From: Pomacea canaliculata
Lineage: Eukaryota; Mollusca; Gastropoda; Architaenioglossa; Ampullariidae
Assembly: GCF_003073045.1 (NCBI RefSeq)
Contig: NC_037590.1
Coordinates: 36,014,751-36,078,750 of the forward strand
DNA: 64,000 nt
Reading direction: 5' to 3'
In this document: piece by piece, positions 12,301 through 23,493 of the stretch
How positions within the stretch are numbered: position 1 is the stretch's first letter
Layout of the letters: every line of letters starts with the position of its first letter
The notes under the pieces: generated by a model
What the model saw: the letters and a program-made list of their open reading frames with translations, nothing else
Told to the model about the DNA's origin: nothing
Database searches by the model: none
Translations under genes and position numbers: made by a program

Positions 12301-13300
12301 CTGTACAGGTGTGGAAGTGATGGCACCACTGGCAACGACACCTGCGAGGCGCCTCCCAAGATGGCAGGAGACATACGGATACAGAACTACATCAAAAAAA
12401 TGGCTCAAATTCTTGGGTCAGTAACATACCTTCCTCTACCTTTCCCACTCACTTAACTTCCGCTGTGATTGCAGAACATGAAGAACATGCAGTTGGAAAT
12501 CTTTAACTTTTGATGAAGTGATTACAGTGGTTTTAAAAATGGACTTTTTTCTTGCAGAACGTTCTGCCTGTTTGATCAAGGTGCAACATGGCAATCGTCC
12601 ATGGATAAGGTGGCTAACTTCTTCAAGGAGCGCCAGGGGAGCGACGCTAACATCCAGCTGCACACGAATGGATTGTTCAGCCTCGTCGGAGTTTACAGGT
12701 AACACGTTTCAACCCATTAAACATGTAACACTTTCAAACTGTTTAATCAGGGCTTCTGCTTACGCAAAAAATTGCGTACAGTACGCATTAAAAGTTCGGA
12801 GGACCCCTTCAATTTTCGTCAATGGGGTCCCATTCAAATTTGGGCGAAGAACAGGAAGCCTTAAAAATCTGAAGAAGGGGTCCCTGGGACCCCAAAGAAT
12901 TTAGCCTTAGCAGAAGCCCTGAGTGACTGTTTAGATTACTATTTTTTCTGACCACCTGTTTTTCTTTCGTTCTTCTCGTTTCTAGTATTTGTTATCTAAT
13001 ACAGCAAGTTCTATTTGTCCCCGCAGCGACGACATTCGAGACAAAGCGCTAACCTACCTGCGACAGAAGTGGCCAGTCATCGTGGGTATCAGGGTGTCGG
13101 GTATCTTCTCGCAGCACTACCCCGTCATGACGATGTACCGCCAGACCACGACCAGCACCAAGACGTGCACGCAGGGCACGAGCTCGTGCACGGTCAAGGA
13201 CACCACGGAGTACGAGATGTACCTGCACATGGGGTGGGGAGGCGACCAGAACGGGTGGCGGAAGGCGGAGATGTTCATGGCAGCCGCCGCGCGATACTAG
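9349..13300 (+). CDS. Secreted papain-fold cysteine peptidase-like protein (512 aa)
   Basis: Coding exons 9349-9496, 9838-9945, 10406-10587, 11058-11428, 11772-11880, 12211-12416, 12558-12698 and 13027-13300 give 512 residues. Residues 1-18 form a signal peptide (MGLRVVVSLLAIGFCCC). An unrecognised region of about 270 residues follows, which may be a propeptide or binding domain. The C-terminal domain starts with VGCGPVAWAQVFGYFDRRG (C309 the likely nucleophile), has SQHYPV (H452 the likely catalytic His) and ends in HMGWGGDQNGW (D495 or N497 the third residue). C-G-P with a following G-Y-F/Y resembles peptidase C39-like and C10-like domains; exact family not known to me. Phase closes only if exon 5 uses the second AG (11770-11771); the first (11757-11758) leads to an early stop. 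A SINE sits in intron 3 and a small inverted-repeat element in intron 7. AATAAA at 13378. Confidence 0.78.
10690..10935 (-). mobile_element. tRNA-derived SINE, antisense in intron 3 of the peptidase-like gene
   Basis: On the minus strand an A-box (TAGCCATGTGGTTAGTG, 10885-10901) is followed by a B-box (GGATTCGAAACTC, complement of 10854-10866), the internal promoter of a tRNA-derived SINE. The body seems to run to about 10690; its 3' end is not sharp. Confidence 0.65.
12748..12921. mobile_element. 174-bp inverted-repeat element (MITE), hAT-like ends
   Basis: Perfect 13-bp terminal inverted repeats: CAGGGCTTCTGCT at 12748 and AGCAGAAGCCCTG ending at 12921. Ends starting CAGGG recall hAT transposons. 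No clean 8-bp target duplication is visible, though CTGTTTA occurs on both sides. The inside is rich in small palindromes (TACGCAA...TTGCGTA, GGGGTCCC...GGGACCCC), so it can fold strongly. It lies in the last-but-one gap, between coding exons 7 and 8 of the peptidase-like gene. Confidence 0.75.
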
Positions 13301-14800
13301 CCTGACGTCACGCGGCATCTCACGTGTGTGTCGCGTTGTAGACTTTTCACCGCCGCCTCGAGAAAAAAATCAGGGATAATAAAAGAAAATAACGACCTGG
13401 ACAGTTTGTTGTGGCAAATGTGCTTTTTTTTCTTTTTGTCAGAATCAACGATGCGAGGTCGTGACTTCACCACCAAACTGCTAGCGGCACTGGAATATTG
13501 ACCCTGAAACCAAGTTTTTAAAAGATGCTGCTTTCAAATATCCATTATAGTTAGCAGAAATCAACAGTTACGAACACCCTTCGTTTCCTCTAATCCTTGG
13601 GTTACATTTTTATCTTTGGAGTTGGACTGGTGATAGCAAAATCACAGACGGCTTCTTTCCCTATAGGGTGGTCTGAGCAGATTTTACTTTTGAATTGTTC
13701 ATAAGAAGTTTCAGGTATGGATATCATTATATGTTTATTATATACTACCTGTAAAAGTACCATTACATTATTTACATATTCTCTTCCTTAACCATTTCAT
13801 CATGAAGCGGTCGGCTGGCAGATGGCGAGCTTGTTCACTGTTCATTGCTCTACTTAGAATACACGAGCTTGCGTGTGTGCGTGTGCGTGTGTCTGTGTGT
13901 GTGTGTGTGGAAGAATGATTGTAGCACATCTTCCTGGATACGTTTCTCTTTTATAAAAGTTTATATTCTTGAATAATCTAATTATTTTACTGAAAATTTG
14001 ATACAGTTTTTTTTTCACAAATATATTCTCGTAGCTGTAGTAATCTTAACATTTTAATCATCAGTTTTTGTTTGTTTTGAGAGAAAGATTGTTTGGCGCA
14101 AGCGCATGACTTCATTATCGTCGATTTAGACAACAACACAGCTTGTGACTCCGTTATATCCAGGTTTTCCCGATGATATGATCACCGCAGCTTGTCGTTC
14201 CAGGATGTGGAGGCGAGCCAACAACATCCGGGTGTAGATACTTGTAGCTTTAAGTGCATCCGTTTCGCGAGCTCCTTTCACGACTGTGGATAGCGAGGAC
14301 TTTGGTCGTGAGCGTGGGCACCACCTTGTGTAGGGCCACAACAGCCTAACCTCTTGTCTGCTGATAAATTGTCTGAAACTGGGAGGGGCGAGGAGAGCGG
14401 TCGGTAACAGTGGTATCCTGGAGATGACGGTGGGGTGGGGTGGAGAAGGGTAGGCGGCATAAAAGTCTCCCATTTATTTTACATTTTAAAATTTTACATG
14501 TGCACAATCCAATAATAAACTCTTGAACGAGAACTAAGCAAGAATCTTGGCAGTGATTGTGGCAAAGCAGTTTTCAATATAATAAAGTTAATTTATGTAG
14601 GTCACTACCACTACCAACTATAGCCTTCTCTTCTTCTCTGACAGTTCCTGTATGCAGACGGAGGATTTAAAATTGGGATCATTATGTAAAAGGTCGAATA
14701 ACAGGGTGAATTGAAGTCTGAACTTGTGAAGGACGCGCGGGACACAAAGCTGGAAGGGAGCTTATTCGTGTGATGATGTATATCGTTTACAGACGACGAC
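13301..14800. other. Intergenic: 3' UTR and noncoding DNA
   Basis: TGACGTCA at 13303-13310 falls just after the stop of the peptidase-like gene; AATAAA at 13378-13383 is its likely polyadenylation signal. A (GT)n tract is at 13872-13910. The minus-strand open frames at 14126-14473 show no domain or splice support. I see no gene. Confidence 0.55.
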
Positions 14801-14823
14801 GATAGATGGCTAAACTCTTCCCT

Positions 14824-15245
14824 TACATCCCAGCTAGACGACTCCGCTACTCGTGTGATGATCGTCTCCGTACTCTTCCTGTCACCCAAAACAACAACAT
14901 ATGTCCACAGGATTTTTAGTTATTGTTCAGCGAAGCAATGAACTCTCTCCCTTTCCATATCCGCCTCCTACCCGCTATTGAATCCTTTAAACTTGCACTG
15001 AAAACACACCTCTTCATTACTCTTAACACCCTTTCCCTTAATGCTAGTCCTTTTTCGAACCTTTCCTTTTGGAATATCAGGTTCCTTTCAGCTCTTGTTC
15101 TTGTTATTTGGTTCCTTTTTGTGATTTCTGTATTTGATTTTATTCTTTGTTTAGTACGGTTGTTTATTCTTTTATAGTTCATATGTTATTTGTTTTCCTG
15201 CCCCTCGTATGCTGTCCATGTTTTCTTAGGAGAGTGAGTAAGTAC
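14824..15245 (+). mobile_element. LINE 3' fragment (end of a non-LTR reverse transcriptase ORF)
   Basis: Reading from 14824: YIPARRLRYS ... LRTLP ... one TAG (14917) ... MNSLPFHIRLLPAIESFK then LALKTHLF. The pattern W/M-N-S-L-P-x-x-I-R...S/E-S-F-K-x-x-L-K-T-H-L-F is typical of the C-terminus of CR1/L2/jockey-like ORF2 proteins (family knowledge). 5'-truncated and interrupted, so dead. It ends in ATTCTTAAATTCTTAAATTC at about 15262-15283, the same 8-bp period as the large array downstream. Confidence 0.7.
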
Positions 15246-15299
15246 TTTACAAATATTGCATTATTCTTAAATTCTTAAATTCTTCTTCTTTCCTATACC

Positions 15300-15774
15300 C
15301 CAGTGGAGCATAGGGCCGCAACCACACGCCGCCATCGGATCCGGTCCTGGGCATCCCTTTCCAGTTGGCACCATGTCATGCCAGCTGTCTCTGCCTCTCT
15401 GTGGACTGATCTCCTCCACGTCTGTCTGTGTCTCCCAACCTTGCGCCTCCCCTGTGGGTTCCAGCCCAGAGCCTGTCGCGTTAAATTGTCGGCTGGCTTT
15501 CGTAGAGTGTGGTCAATCCAGCCCCACTTCCGCTTCTGGATGTCTTGGCTAGCAGGGTTTTGGTTGGCTCTCTCCCACAGGTCCGCATTGGAGATCTTCT
15601 CAGGCCATCGGATGTTAAAGATGCGGCGCAGACATTTGTTGATGAATGTCTGTATCTTGTTGGTGATGGCATTTGTCACCCGCCATGTCTCAGACCCATA
15701 CAGAAGGACTGACTTTACATTGGTATTATAGATGCGGATGTGTGTAGAGACAAAGCCTTGGAGTTCCAGTTCTA
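15300..15774 (-). mobile_element. Second LINE fragment, antisense, 5'-truncated
   Basis: The minus strand has an uninterrupted frame with SVLLYGSETWRVTNAI, TFINKCLRRIFNIRWPEKIS, KRKWGWIDHTLRKP, TRQALGWNPQGRRKVGR and WRRVVAALCSTG. This is the well-known C-terminal region found in many invertebrate endonuclease/reverse transcriptase proteins. About 158 codons remain; everything upstream is missing. Sequence of the 8-bp repeat type flanks it on both sides, consistent with insertion into that array. The open frame suggests a fairly young copy. Confidence 0.8.
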
Positions 15775-17093
15775 CTCTTAAATTCTTAAATTCTTAAAAT
15801 TATCAAATTCCCAAATTCTCAAATTCCCCAATTCTCAAATTCCCATATTCCCAAATTCCCAAATTCCCAAATTCTCATATTCTCAATTATTAAATTCCCA
15901 AATTATCAAATTCCCAAATTCTCAAATTCCCAAATTGTTAAATTCTCAAATGGTTAAATTCTCAAATTCTCATATTCTCAAATGGTTAAATTCTCAAATT
16001 GCCATATTCTCAAATGGTTATATTCCCAAATTGTTAAATTCTCAAATTCTCATATTCTCAAATTCTCATATTCTCAATTTCTTATATTCTCAAATTGTTA
16101 AATTCTCAAATTCTTATATTCTCAAATTGTTAAATTCTCAAATCTTATATTCCCAAATTGTTAAATTCTCAAATTATCAAATTCCCAAATTGTTCAATTC
16201 CCAAATTATCAAATTCCCAAATTGTTAAATTCTCAAATGGTTAAATTCTCAAATTCTCATATTCTCAAATGGTTAAATTCTCAAATATTATATTCCAAAT
16301 TGTCTCAAATTCTCAAATTTAAATTCTCAAAAATTGTTAAAATTCTTATATTCTCAAATTGTTAAATTCTCAAATCAAATTCTCAAATTATCAAATTCCC
16401 AAATTGTTCAATTCCCAAATTATCAAATTCCCAAATTGTTAAATTCTCAAATGGTTAAATTCTCAAATTCTCATATTCTCAAATGGTTAAATTCTCAAAT
16501 TCTTATATTCTCAAATTGTTAAATTCTCAAATCTTATATTCCCAAATTGTTAAATTCTCAAATGGTTAAATTCTCAAATGGTTAAATTCCCAAATTGTCA
16601 TATTCCCAAATTCTCATATTCTCAAATTGTTCAATTCCCAAATTATCAAATTCCCAAATTGTTAAATTCTCAAATGGTTAAATTCTCAAATTCTCATATT
16701 CTCAAATGGTTAAATTCTCAAATTGTCATATTCTCAAATGGTTAAATTCTCAAATTGTCATATTCTCAAATGGTTATATTCCCAAATTGCTAAATTCCTA
16801 AATTCTCATATTTTTAAATTCTTCAATTCTCAAACTCTCAAACTCTCAAATTCTCGAAATTCCCAGATTCCCAAATTCCAAAATTCTCAAATTCTCAAAT
16901 TCTCAAATTCCGAATTTCCGAAATTCTCATTTTCTCAAATTCTCGAATTCTCAATTTCTCAAGTACTCAAATTCCGAATTTCCGAAATTCTCATATTCTC
17001 AAATTCTTAAATTCTCAAATTCCAAAATTCTCAATTCCGAAATTCTCATATTCTCAAATTCTCAAATTCCCAAATTCCTAAATTCCGAAATTT
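15775..17093. repeat. 1.3-kb array of heteromorphic 8-bp units
   Basis: The sequence is built from 8-bp words such as AAATTCTC, AAATTCCC, AAATTGTT, AAATGGTT and ATATTCTC in irregular order, with longer higher-order blocks (for example a block ending AAATGGTTAAATTCTC repeats several times) and GC-bearing variants (AAATTCCG) towards 17000. Long open frames across it (15935-16228, 16723-17010) are only by-products, since 8-bp periodicity cycles through all frames. The same word, TTCTTAAA, forms the tail of the LINE at 15262-15283. Confidence 0.92.
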
Positions 17094-19780
17094 TCGCGGA
17101 GAGGATCAGTGGTGTAGTAAAAGATTTGCATCAACATATTTTGAAATAGTTTTGTGTTATGATTCAAGTTATATTTGAAGTAAAATTTATCAGGCGGCGT
17201 GTTCACAACACCAAGGGAGATCATTATGTTTTGACAAAAAGTTTTTCTTTCCGGAGTTCCGTACCTTGAACTGCAAGACGCTGTTTAACGCTCCATCGAG
17301 GTCATGACAGCTTTTCAGATATTTGTCACAAGGTACACAGATGAATATCTATTATAGGGAACACAGATGAATGATGTAGATTTCAGGGTACACAAATGAA
17401 TGAGATGAGGTGGAGGGACAGGATACCTTTGCTCTAAATATGAAATGTAAACTTCCTTTTGATGGTGTAGTTCTTTTCTGAGTAGACAGATATTTTATGA
17501 AACAGGTAATATTTTATGTTATTACAAATTTTTAAAGTGAGGGAATGAAAATGCTTTAGAATTTAGGAACTAGACTGATTAGGAGATTACTAACAGAGAC
17601 AGCAGATCAGCCTAAAAGACTAGGTGACCGAGACTACCTCTTACAACAAATTCACTCATTGCATTTCCGCACACTAAACAGGTTATTCTAAAATCATATG
17701 ATACATGTCATAGATTTTACTTACTGTGAAGAATGTCTGTACATTCGTGCACGCAGAAACATTGTTACCATTATTGCCATTGTTACCATTATTGCCAATA
17801 TCATCCTCTCATGATCGACGATATCAGTAACTTGGGGTTAGGTCATGACGGTCATAAATTATTTAATTACTTCCTTCTAACATATTTCTACACTTCCCTC
17901 TGTGAATCACACTCCCAAATCGAAAGGACACAGAGGGTCACAGCAATTTTAATCTTCTCATTGGAGCAAAAAACAAACAAGCCATGCTGTGTTGTGCCAG
18001 GAGCGCAGTGAACACGATCATCTGACGACTACTGAACATGATAAACAGCGACACACCGACTAACTCTCATAAGCAGACCTTGATATCGACTGTGAGATAA
18101 AAATCCAATTTAGTAACCTATCTCATAATGCTAGCCTTGTCTGTGCCAATGTAAGCTGCAGCACACGGGTCAAAGACAGGTCAGCCAATAAGGCTAACTA
18201 ATTACATAGCGACGCGTGGTGCCCGCTCAAGCGTCCTTAGCAACGACCAGCAACGTGCGTCATTGACCAGATTGTAAAGCCTCTCTTTCAGTTCACCAAC
18301 AGCTCTCGTCCAGCCTTTGACAGACGTTATAATGACTAGAAGCTATGTGTGTTGAGAACTTGGTGATCAAAGTAGGGTTCTGTAACACATTACCAATACG
18401 GAATCAAAGAATGTGTAATATGTACACACACGCAAACATTAATTCCCTTCCCACTCATGCATACACATCTTATGCACACACATACTCAAAGACATATTTG
18501 TACATACTTTCTCGTGCATGCATAAATACCTGCACACTAAGAAAAAGTATATATACACGTGTGTACACAAGTACGTGCATGCGTGCATGCAGGAACACGT
18601 AGGCACGCATGCTGACACGTTTCCATGGTCACAATAGCGACCTAATCAATGGGGTTCTACAGACAGACGGCAATAGCAGATTATTTATTACACAATGGCA
18701 GACGGCAGAGTTTTGTAGCTCAGCCAAAACACGAGTCCGTTACACCACACACACCAGTCAGTGACTGAAATTACAATAAGTTCTACGCATGTAGTGAGTC
18801 ATATACAATCGCTGAGCAACCGAGTCATGCAGGAGCTGGCCACCCGGAAGAAGCTACAACATTTGCCGCCATTTTTTTCATCAGTTTCATTTACCGGAAA
18901 CGTTTGTTCTGTCGTCGCAGTGTGTCTCGTGAGTACGGGGGGATAATGTCTCGTTCATTCAGTGGCAGAACCTTGCGTCTGCTTACACCTGGCGTTGGGG
19001 ACGAGATAATTTCCTTCTGCGAGTGACATTATTGACGAAGGAATTTGCCAGAACTCACTTAATCTTCTCCCACCAGAATCTTCATGTGAACAGATAAAAT
19101 TCAGCCTGAGACTGAACGACTGGTGCGTATGAAATTTTTCTTTTTCACTTTATCACTTCCTCCGCTCCACTCTCTGTACTCTCCAATGACCTTTCCTTCT
19201 GTGTTAAATCCTTCACTATCCATTTGTTCTAAAAGTAAACCCAGTCAGACTATAAGAAAGTTGGCAGATACTAGGGGATATCAGGAGAGTAACCGAGGGA
19301 CATCAAAAAGCCAATATTTAGGTACATCAGAAGGAAAATACTACGGGACATCAGAAATCAGGTATTGAGCGATATCAGAATGTCGCCACAGAGATATCAG
19401 AAGATGATCACCAGGAGACCCACCCCAACCCTGCTGCAGATCATCGTCTTCTACCTTTGGACTGGTCGTTACATGCTATTTGCAAAGTCAAGCAGTCCAA
19501 CAGATGAGTATGCCTGTGGATGGACATTGAAGTCATGCAGCAGGAATTCTTCTAATAGATCATTTTATGACCCAAGACCTGATCGCATGATGCACTCTAT
19601 TCCTCAGTTTAAAAATGTACTCAAGAACAAGCTCCATTCATGTAAAAATATTCTTTTTTTCAAATATTTTAATGTTTCTTCGTTTTATACCAAAATAACG
19701 AAATCTGAATGATGTTCAAGGATTGTAAGCAAATTTCTGTTGTTATTATTTTTTTACATGTATTAAATCCCCGTGTTGCA
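17094..19780. other. Intergenic noncoding DNA before claudin-like locus 2
   Basis: AT-rich sequence with a short CATTGTTAC/CATTATTGC repeat at 17757-17800, CA/TG-rich runs at 18420-18600, and the 24-bp tandem repeat listed separately. A good acceptor (GTGTTGCAG, ending 19782) lies 18 bases before the ATG of locus 2, so an upstream noncoding exon is likely somewhere here but cannot be placed. No protein motif was seen. Confidence 0.5.
19277..19415. repeat. 24-bp degenerate tandem repeat, six copies
   Basis: The word GA[CT]ATCA(G/A) recurs at 19277, 19299, 19323, 19347, 19371 and 19393, spaced 22, 24, 24, 24 and 22. The first four copies read in one frame as 8-residue repeats (RGTSKSQY, LGTSEGKY, YGTSEIRY) inside an open frame 19123-19368, but no splice or start context supports translation. 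Confidence 0.7.
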
Positions 19781-19800
19781 GACGTAATATTGATGTCCAC

Positions 19801-21339
19801 ATGGAAGAGCCACCATCTTGCGAAACGCGTTACCTGTTCCTGGCAGGTCACGTGCTGTTAATTATCGGCTTCACGTGCTACGTCGTGGGGTTCGCCACGG
19901 TCGGCTGGGTGGATGCCGGTGGAGTGAGGCAGGGTCTGTGGTCGAGTTGTGAAGACCATGTGCATCGCATACAGCAGCTCGGTCAAAGGTGCGGGAGCTA
20001 GTGTGTACTTTTGTTACTTTTATGTCTGGCATATTGTCACAGCACGCATCTCACATTACTCACGCAACCTGATGATTGCAAGTTACCTATCACTGCACGA
20101 CAACCAATCCACTTCTGAAAGCCCTGTCTAAGTTTATGACAGTGTGTGCATATATATATATAAAGTGTATGCCATGTGTATTATATTTATACAGATATCT
20201 CTATACCTTTCAATATCTTTTTGTATGTATCTGTATGTGTTATATGTGGTGTTTTAGTGTTATATATACATGTATGTGGGTACTGTGTATGTGTGGTGTA
20301 TGTCCATGTGTATATTGTGTGTGTACCCTCGCTCACTCGTGTAAGTAATAGTTACACATTAAGACACTCGGATATCGCATATGAAAAATATTCACATCTG
20401 CTGATTACGTATTTTAAACAATTCTCCTACGTAATCGTCAACCTTACCTGGTCGTGCTGAACTTCCTTGTTCAGGGTGGCTGGAAGGATCTCGAATTTTG
20501 TTGACCTTTGGCCCTTATCTGCTACCTTCTGGCGTTCCTCCTGGGACTGCTGTTCCACTGCTTGTCCTACACGCGCTGCTGGTCTGCCACCGGCGTCCTC
20601 GCCACGTGGATCTTGGAAATATTGGCCGGCGTTGGATGTGAGTAGTCTCACAAGTGGCTGTGAGTGTGTTGTTGACTGTTGGCTGTGAGTAGTCACTAAA
20701 AGTGGGTAGAAGCAGTCCTAACTCACATGGCCAGCCATGTGTACGCAGCTGTCGTGGCTGCTGGTTCTAGATAAGAAAAGCGGTTGTGGATGTGAACTGG
20801 ATGTGAACGGGGGTGACCAGAGGTTCTCACTTTTATCTTTTTCAGCCCTTTTCAGCTTCATCGGGGTGTGCATCATGGGCAGAAACGGTGAGCGCGAAGG
20901 CTCCCTGCAGTTCCTCTTCTCTAACAGCTGCCAGCCTCATCCTGATCGTCCCTGGCACGTTCATGACGGGCTTCACGCGCAGAGGAGTGACAAGGAGCAT
21001 CAAGAACCGCAACTCCATCGTGCCGCAGACACCTGCTCCATCTCTCTCTCAGACTCCAGCACGCGGCCGCTTACCTCCCCTTCCAGGAGCCTCGTCGGGT
21101 ATCGGGGTACGTGCAGGCGTGGACAGCTCTGGGCCACAAGGATTACATGTGGAGCCACAAGGAAGGCATCCTCTCAACTGCCTTACATTGCCTCACACTA
21201 TCATCCATTATCAGCGAGGCAGCTTCATCCCCTGGAGCACTTTCCCGATTCCCAAGATCCTCTTCCCTTTCCTTCAGCGCCCCCTACAGAAGACCGACCT
21301 CCTAGCTACGCAGAAGCCATTAACACTGGTTACATGTAG
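19801..21339 (+). pseudogene. Claudin-like tetraspan locus 2, probable pseudogene with PPxY tail
   Basis: Exon 1 (19801-19981, donor GTCAAA, phase 1) encodes TM1 (YLFLAGHVLLIIGFTCYVV), then VGW and RQGLWSSC, the family loop motif. Exon 2 (20475-20637) enters in phase 1 as WLEGSRILLTFG and must shift by one base to continue as ALICYLLAFLLGLLFH (TM2) and VLATWILEILAGVG (start of TM3); its 163 nt is one more than a multiple of three, unlike the intact paralogues. Exon 3 (20846-21339) gives LFSFIGVCIMGRNGEREGS, then TM4 (SLTAASLILIVPGTFMTGF) in the next frame, and a tail that ends EDRPPSYAEAINTGYM in the first frame again. At least three phase breaks, so a decayed copy or a badly called consensus. 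PPSY would be a WW-domain ligand if expressed. Only one loop cysteine is evident. Confidence 0.7.
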
Positions 21340-22890
21340 ACTTTTAACAAAGCACGTGTTACTTCTAAGCTGAGGCATGCTGTGGATGTACTGCTAAGTT
21401 TTTGTTGATTTCCCTTTTGTGGAATATCAAACCATCTTGAATTTAGAAAGTGGCAATTATTTTCTCCATTTTGAGGAGAAAAGTCAGACTCCTGTAGTGT
21501 TCAAAATCCGTGTGTGAGTGTGTTTTGGACATTTTCGCTATCATCGACAGTTTTGGAAGCAAAGTTGGTCTGGACCAAACAATCGTTTGCCATGAAGACA
21601 AAGTGGCTTTTCCTCATACTCGATGTACTGTGGATGAGAATAACTGGTAGTTCGACACATGGTGGTCATAGACGGGTAGAAGTAGTGACAGCTAACCTTG
21701 TTACTACCTGTAGCAGTACCGTGTACTAAGGTTGGACAAAAGATCTGATATGGGAAGACAAGGCCATCGGGACATTTTACAACCGCTCATAAAAAACAGT
21801 AAATTATTTTCTTCTGCTATTTGATGTCAGTATCTTTTCCTCTTTCTCTTTGTTTGTCTCTTGCTTTACTATGTTGAATCCTCATTCTCCCTCTCTTAGA
21901 CTGAGGCACAGAGTCATAAATGCCATTTGTAAACATCCCGAGGCCCCATGGGAGCAGGGCCAAGATGTTTAGAAGAGCATTTTACACCAGCATCTAGGTA
22001 TTCGTCCTGAAGTACATCACTACCCTCTCATATAAACCAGAATCATCCATTTGACAAGCATTGTGTAGCAGACAGACCTACTTATGGCTAGTACCTGGAC
22101 TGGTGCTAATTATGGTAAATTTAATTATCGTTGTACGATATGCATGGTATTATAAAGCATACACCTACCGTTTATGCTTAAGATGAGAGGTATACAAAAT
22201 AAATTGCATATTTTCTTGAATACTTTAAATATTGACATTTTACAATGTTTTTATGAGTATTTCATTTCGTCTTTCTCAGCTTTTTGTTAGTGTCCGTGGC
22301 TTTTTGTTTCATATATTTGTCCTTATGTAAATAAATTGTTTTGATTAAAGGTGATGTTCCCTGTGTTATAAAAGGAAAAAATATTCTTCTTCGATGTCTT
22401 TCAGAGCAGCATTGAAAATATTTAAAAAATCAACGAATAGTGGTCATCTTAACGATGCTATAACTATAACTAATGCATCATTTAACATTGTTTCCTATTC
22501 TCGGGTGGTGGCAGAGGGGAGACTTTTTCCGCGTAACTTTTCTGTTTGTCGTAAAGAATGAAGTATATTACTTCATAGACTCCACTGTTTATTCATTTGT
22601 TCATTTATTTTTCTTGCATAATGCTGCTTAATTCTGACGGATTCACTGCCTCTTTGATACAACACTACTTTTGCCACGCTCACTTACGTCAAACTTCATA
22701 AATGACGTAAAAGAATGAGTCGCGCGGGGTCGCGTCGACACCTACGCAACTGCCCTCCCCTGACGACAAAAAGAAAAAAAAAGGAATCTAACTATATTCG
22801 CCTGAATCGAGAATCGTTACAGTGACAGCCTGTACAAACTCGATGTAAGGGGATGTGTTGAGGATAGTAAGGAGGGTAAGTATGGGAGGA
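21340..22890. other. Intergenic between claudin-like loci 2 and 3
   Basis: AT-rich sequence without a recognisable exon. AATAAA signals occur at 22198 and 22330. A CRE half site (TGACGTAA) at about 22703 lies upstream of the TATA box of locus 3. Confidence 0.5.
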
Positions 22891-23210
22891 TATAAAAGTC
22901 GAGTCTGGAAACTTATTCCAGCCTTTTTTATTTAACTAGTTTATTCGCTTTTTTGTAGCCGTAGTGTGCCGTGATGGCTCTCCATGGATTCTGTATACGT
23001 ATCTTCGATACAGTTATGATCGAGTTTCGTAAAATCAGGAAGTGAGAAGAAACTCTTTTGCTTTGTCCCACCAAACACACGCAATGCTTGTACACATGCC
23101 AAGAACGACAACTCCTGGCTATTGACTGATTGAACTTGAGGGTCACGACCCGGAGATAAAAACCAACACTGAGACTCTTACGGCGCGACACGGCAACACC
23201 TGTGGCTCAG
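22891..23210 (+). promoter_or_regulatory. TATA promoter and noncoding first exon of claudin-like gene 3
   Basis: TATAAAAG at 22891-22898 predicts transcription start near 22920. The strong donor GGCTCAG|GTAAGC at 23210/23211 ends a probable noncoding exon; the partner acceptor ACTTGCAG (23481-23488) lies five bases before the ATG. The arrangement (TATA, noncoding exon ending CTCAG|GT, acceptor just before ATG) mirrors that of the peptidase-like gene. Confidence 0.6.
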
Positions 23211-23493
23211 GTAAGCATTGACTTTCTGTCTCTTGCTGGAAGGAAATCATTATTAGAAAGTGCAGCAACTCTCATTAAAGGACGCGTGTCCACACAAGCA
23301 CACGCACACACGCATGCACTTGAAGCAAAGCATGGACAGAGCCAGGCGAGCACGTGTTCACACATTATTCTGGCCACACAAGGTCCACACAAAATTCACA
23401 CAAACTATTTGCACTGAATGTACCGTGATGGCAGTCTAAGAACCAGGTAGGTGAGATATGTAACACCTGAAAACGATGTTACTTGCAGTCAAA

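Noticed and set aside
15935-17010. Open frames of 62-95 codons (L-N-S-Q-I-V-K-F-S-N repeats)
   Set aside because: They come from the 8-bp satellite and have no start or splice context.
20502-20504. In-frame TGA in exon 2 of claudin-like locus 2, briefly considered as selenocysteine or nonsense
   Set aside because: The TGA is in frame only if the exon is entered in phase 0. The family intron is phase 1, and in that frame the exon reads WLEGSRILLTFG without a stop, so a one-base shift explains it better.
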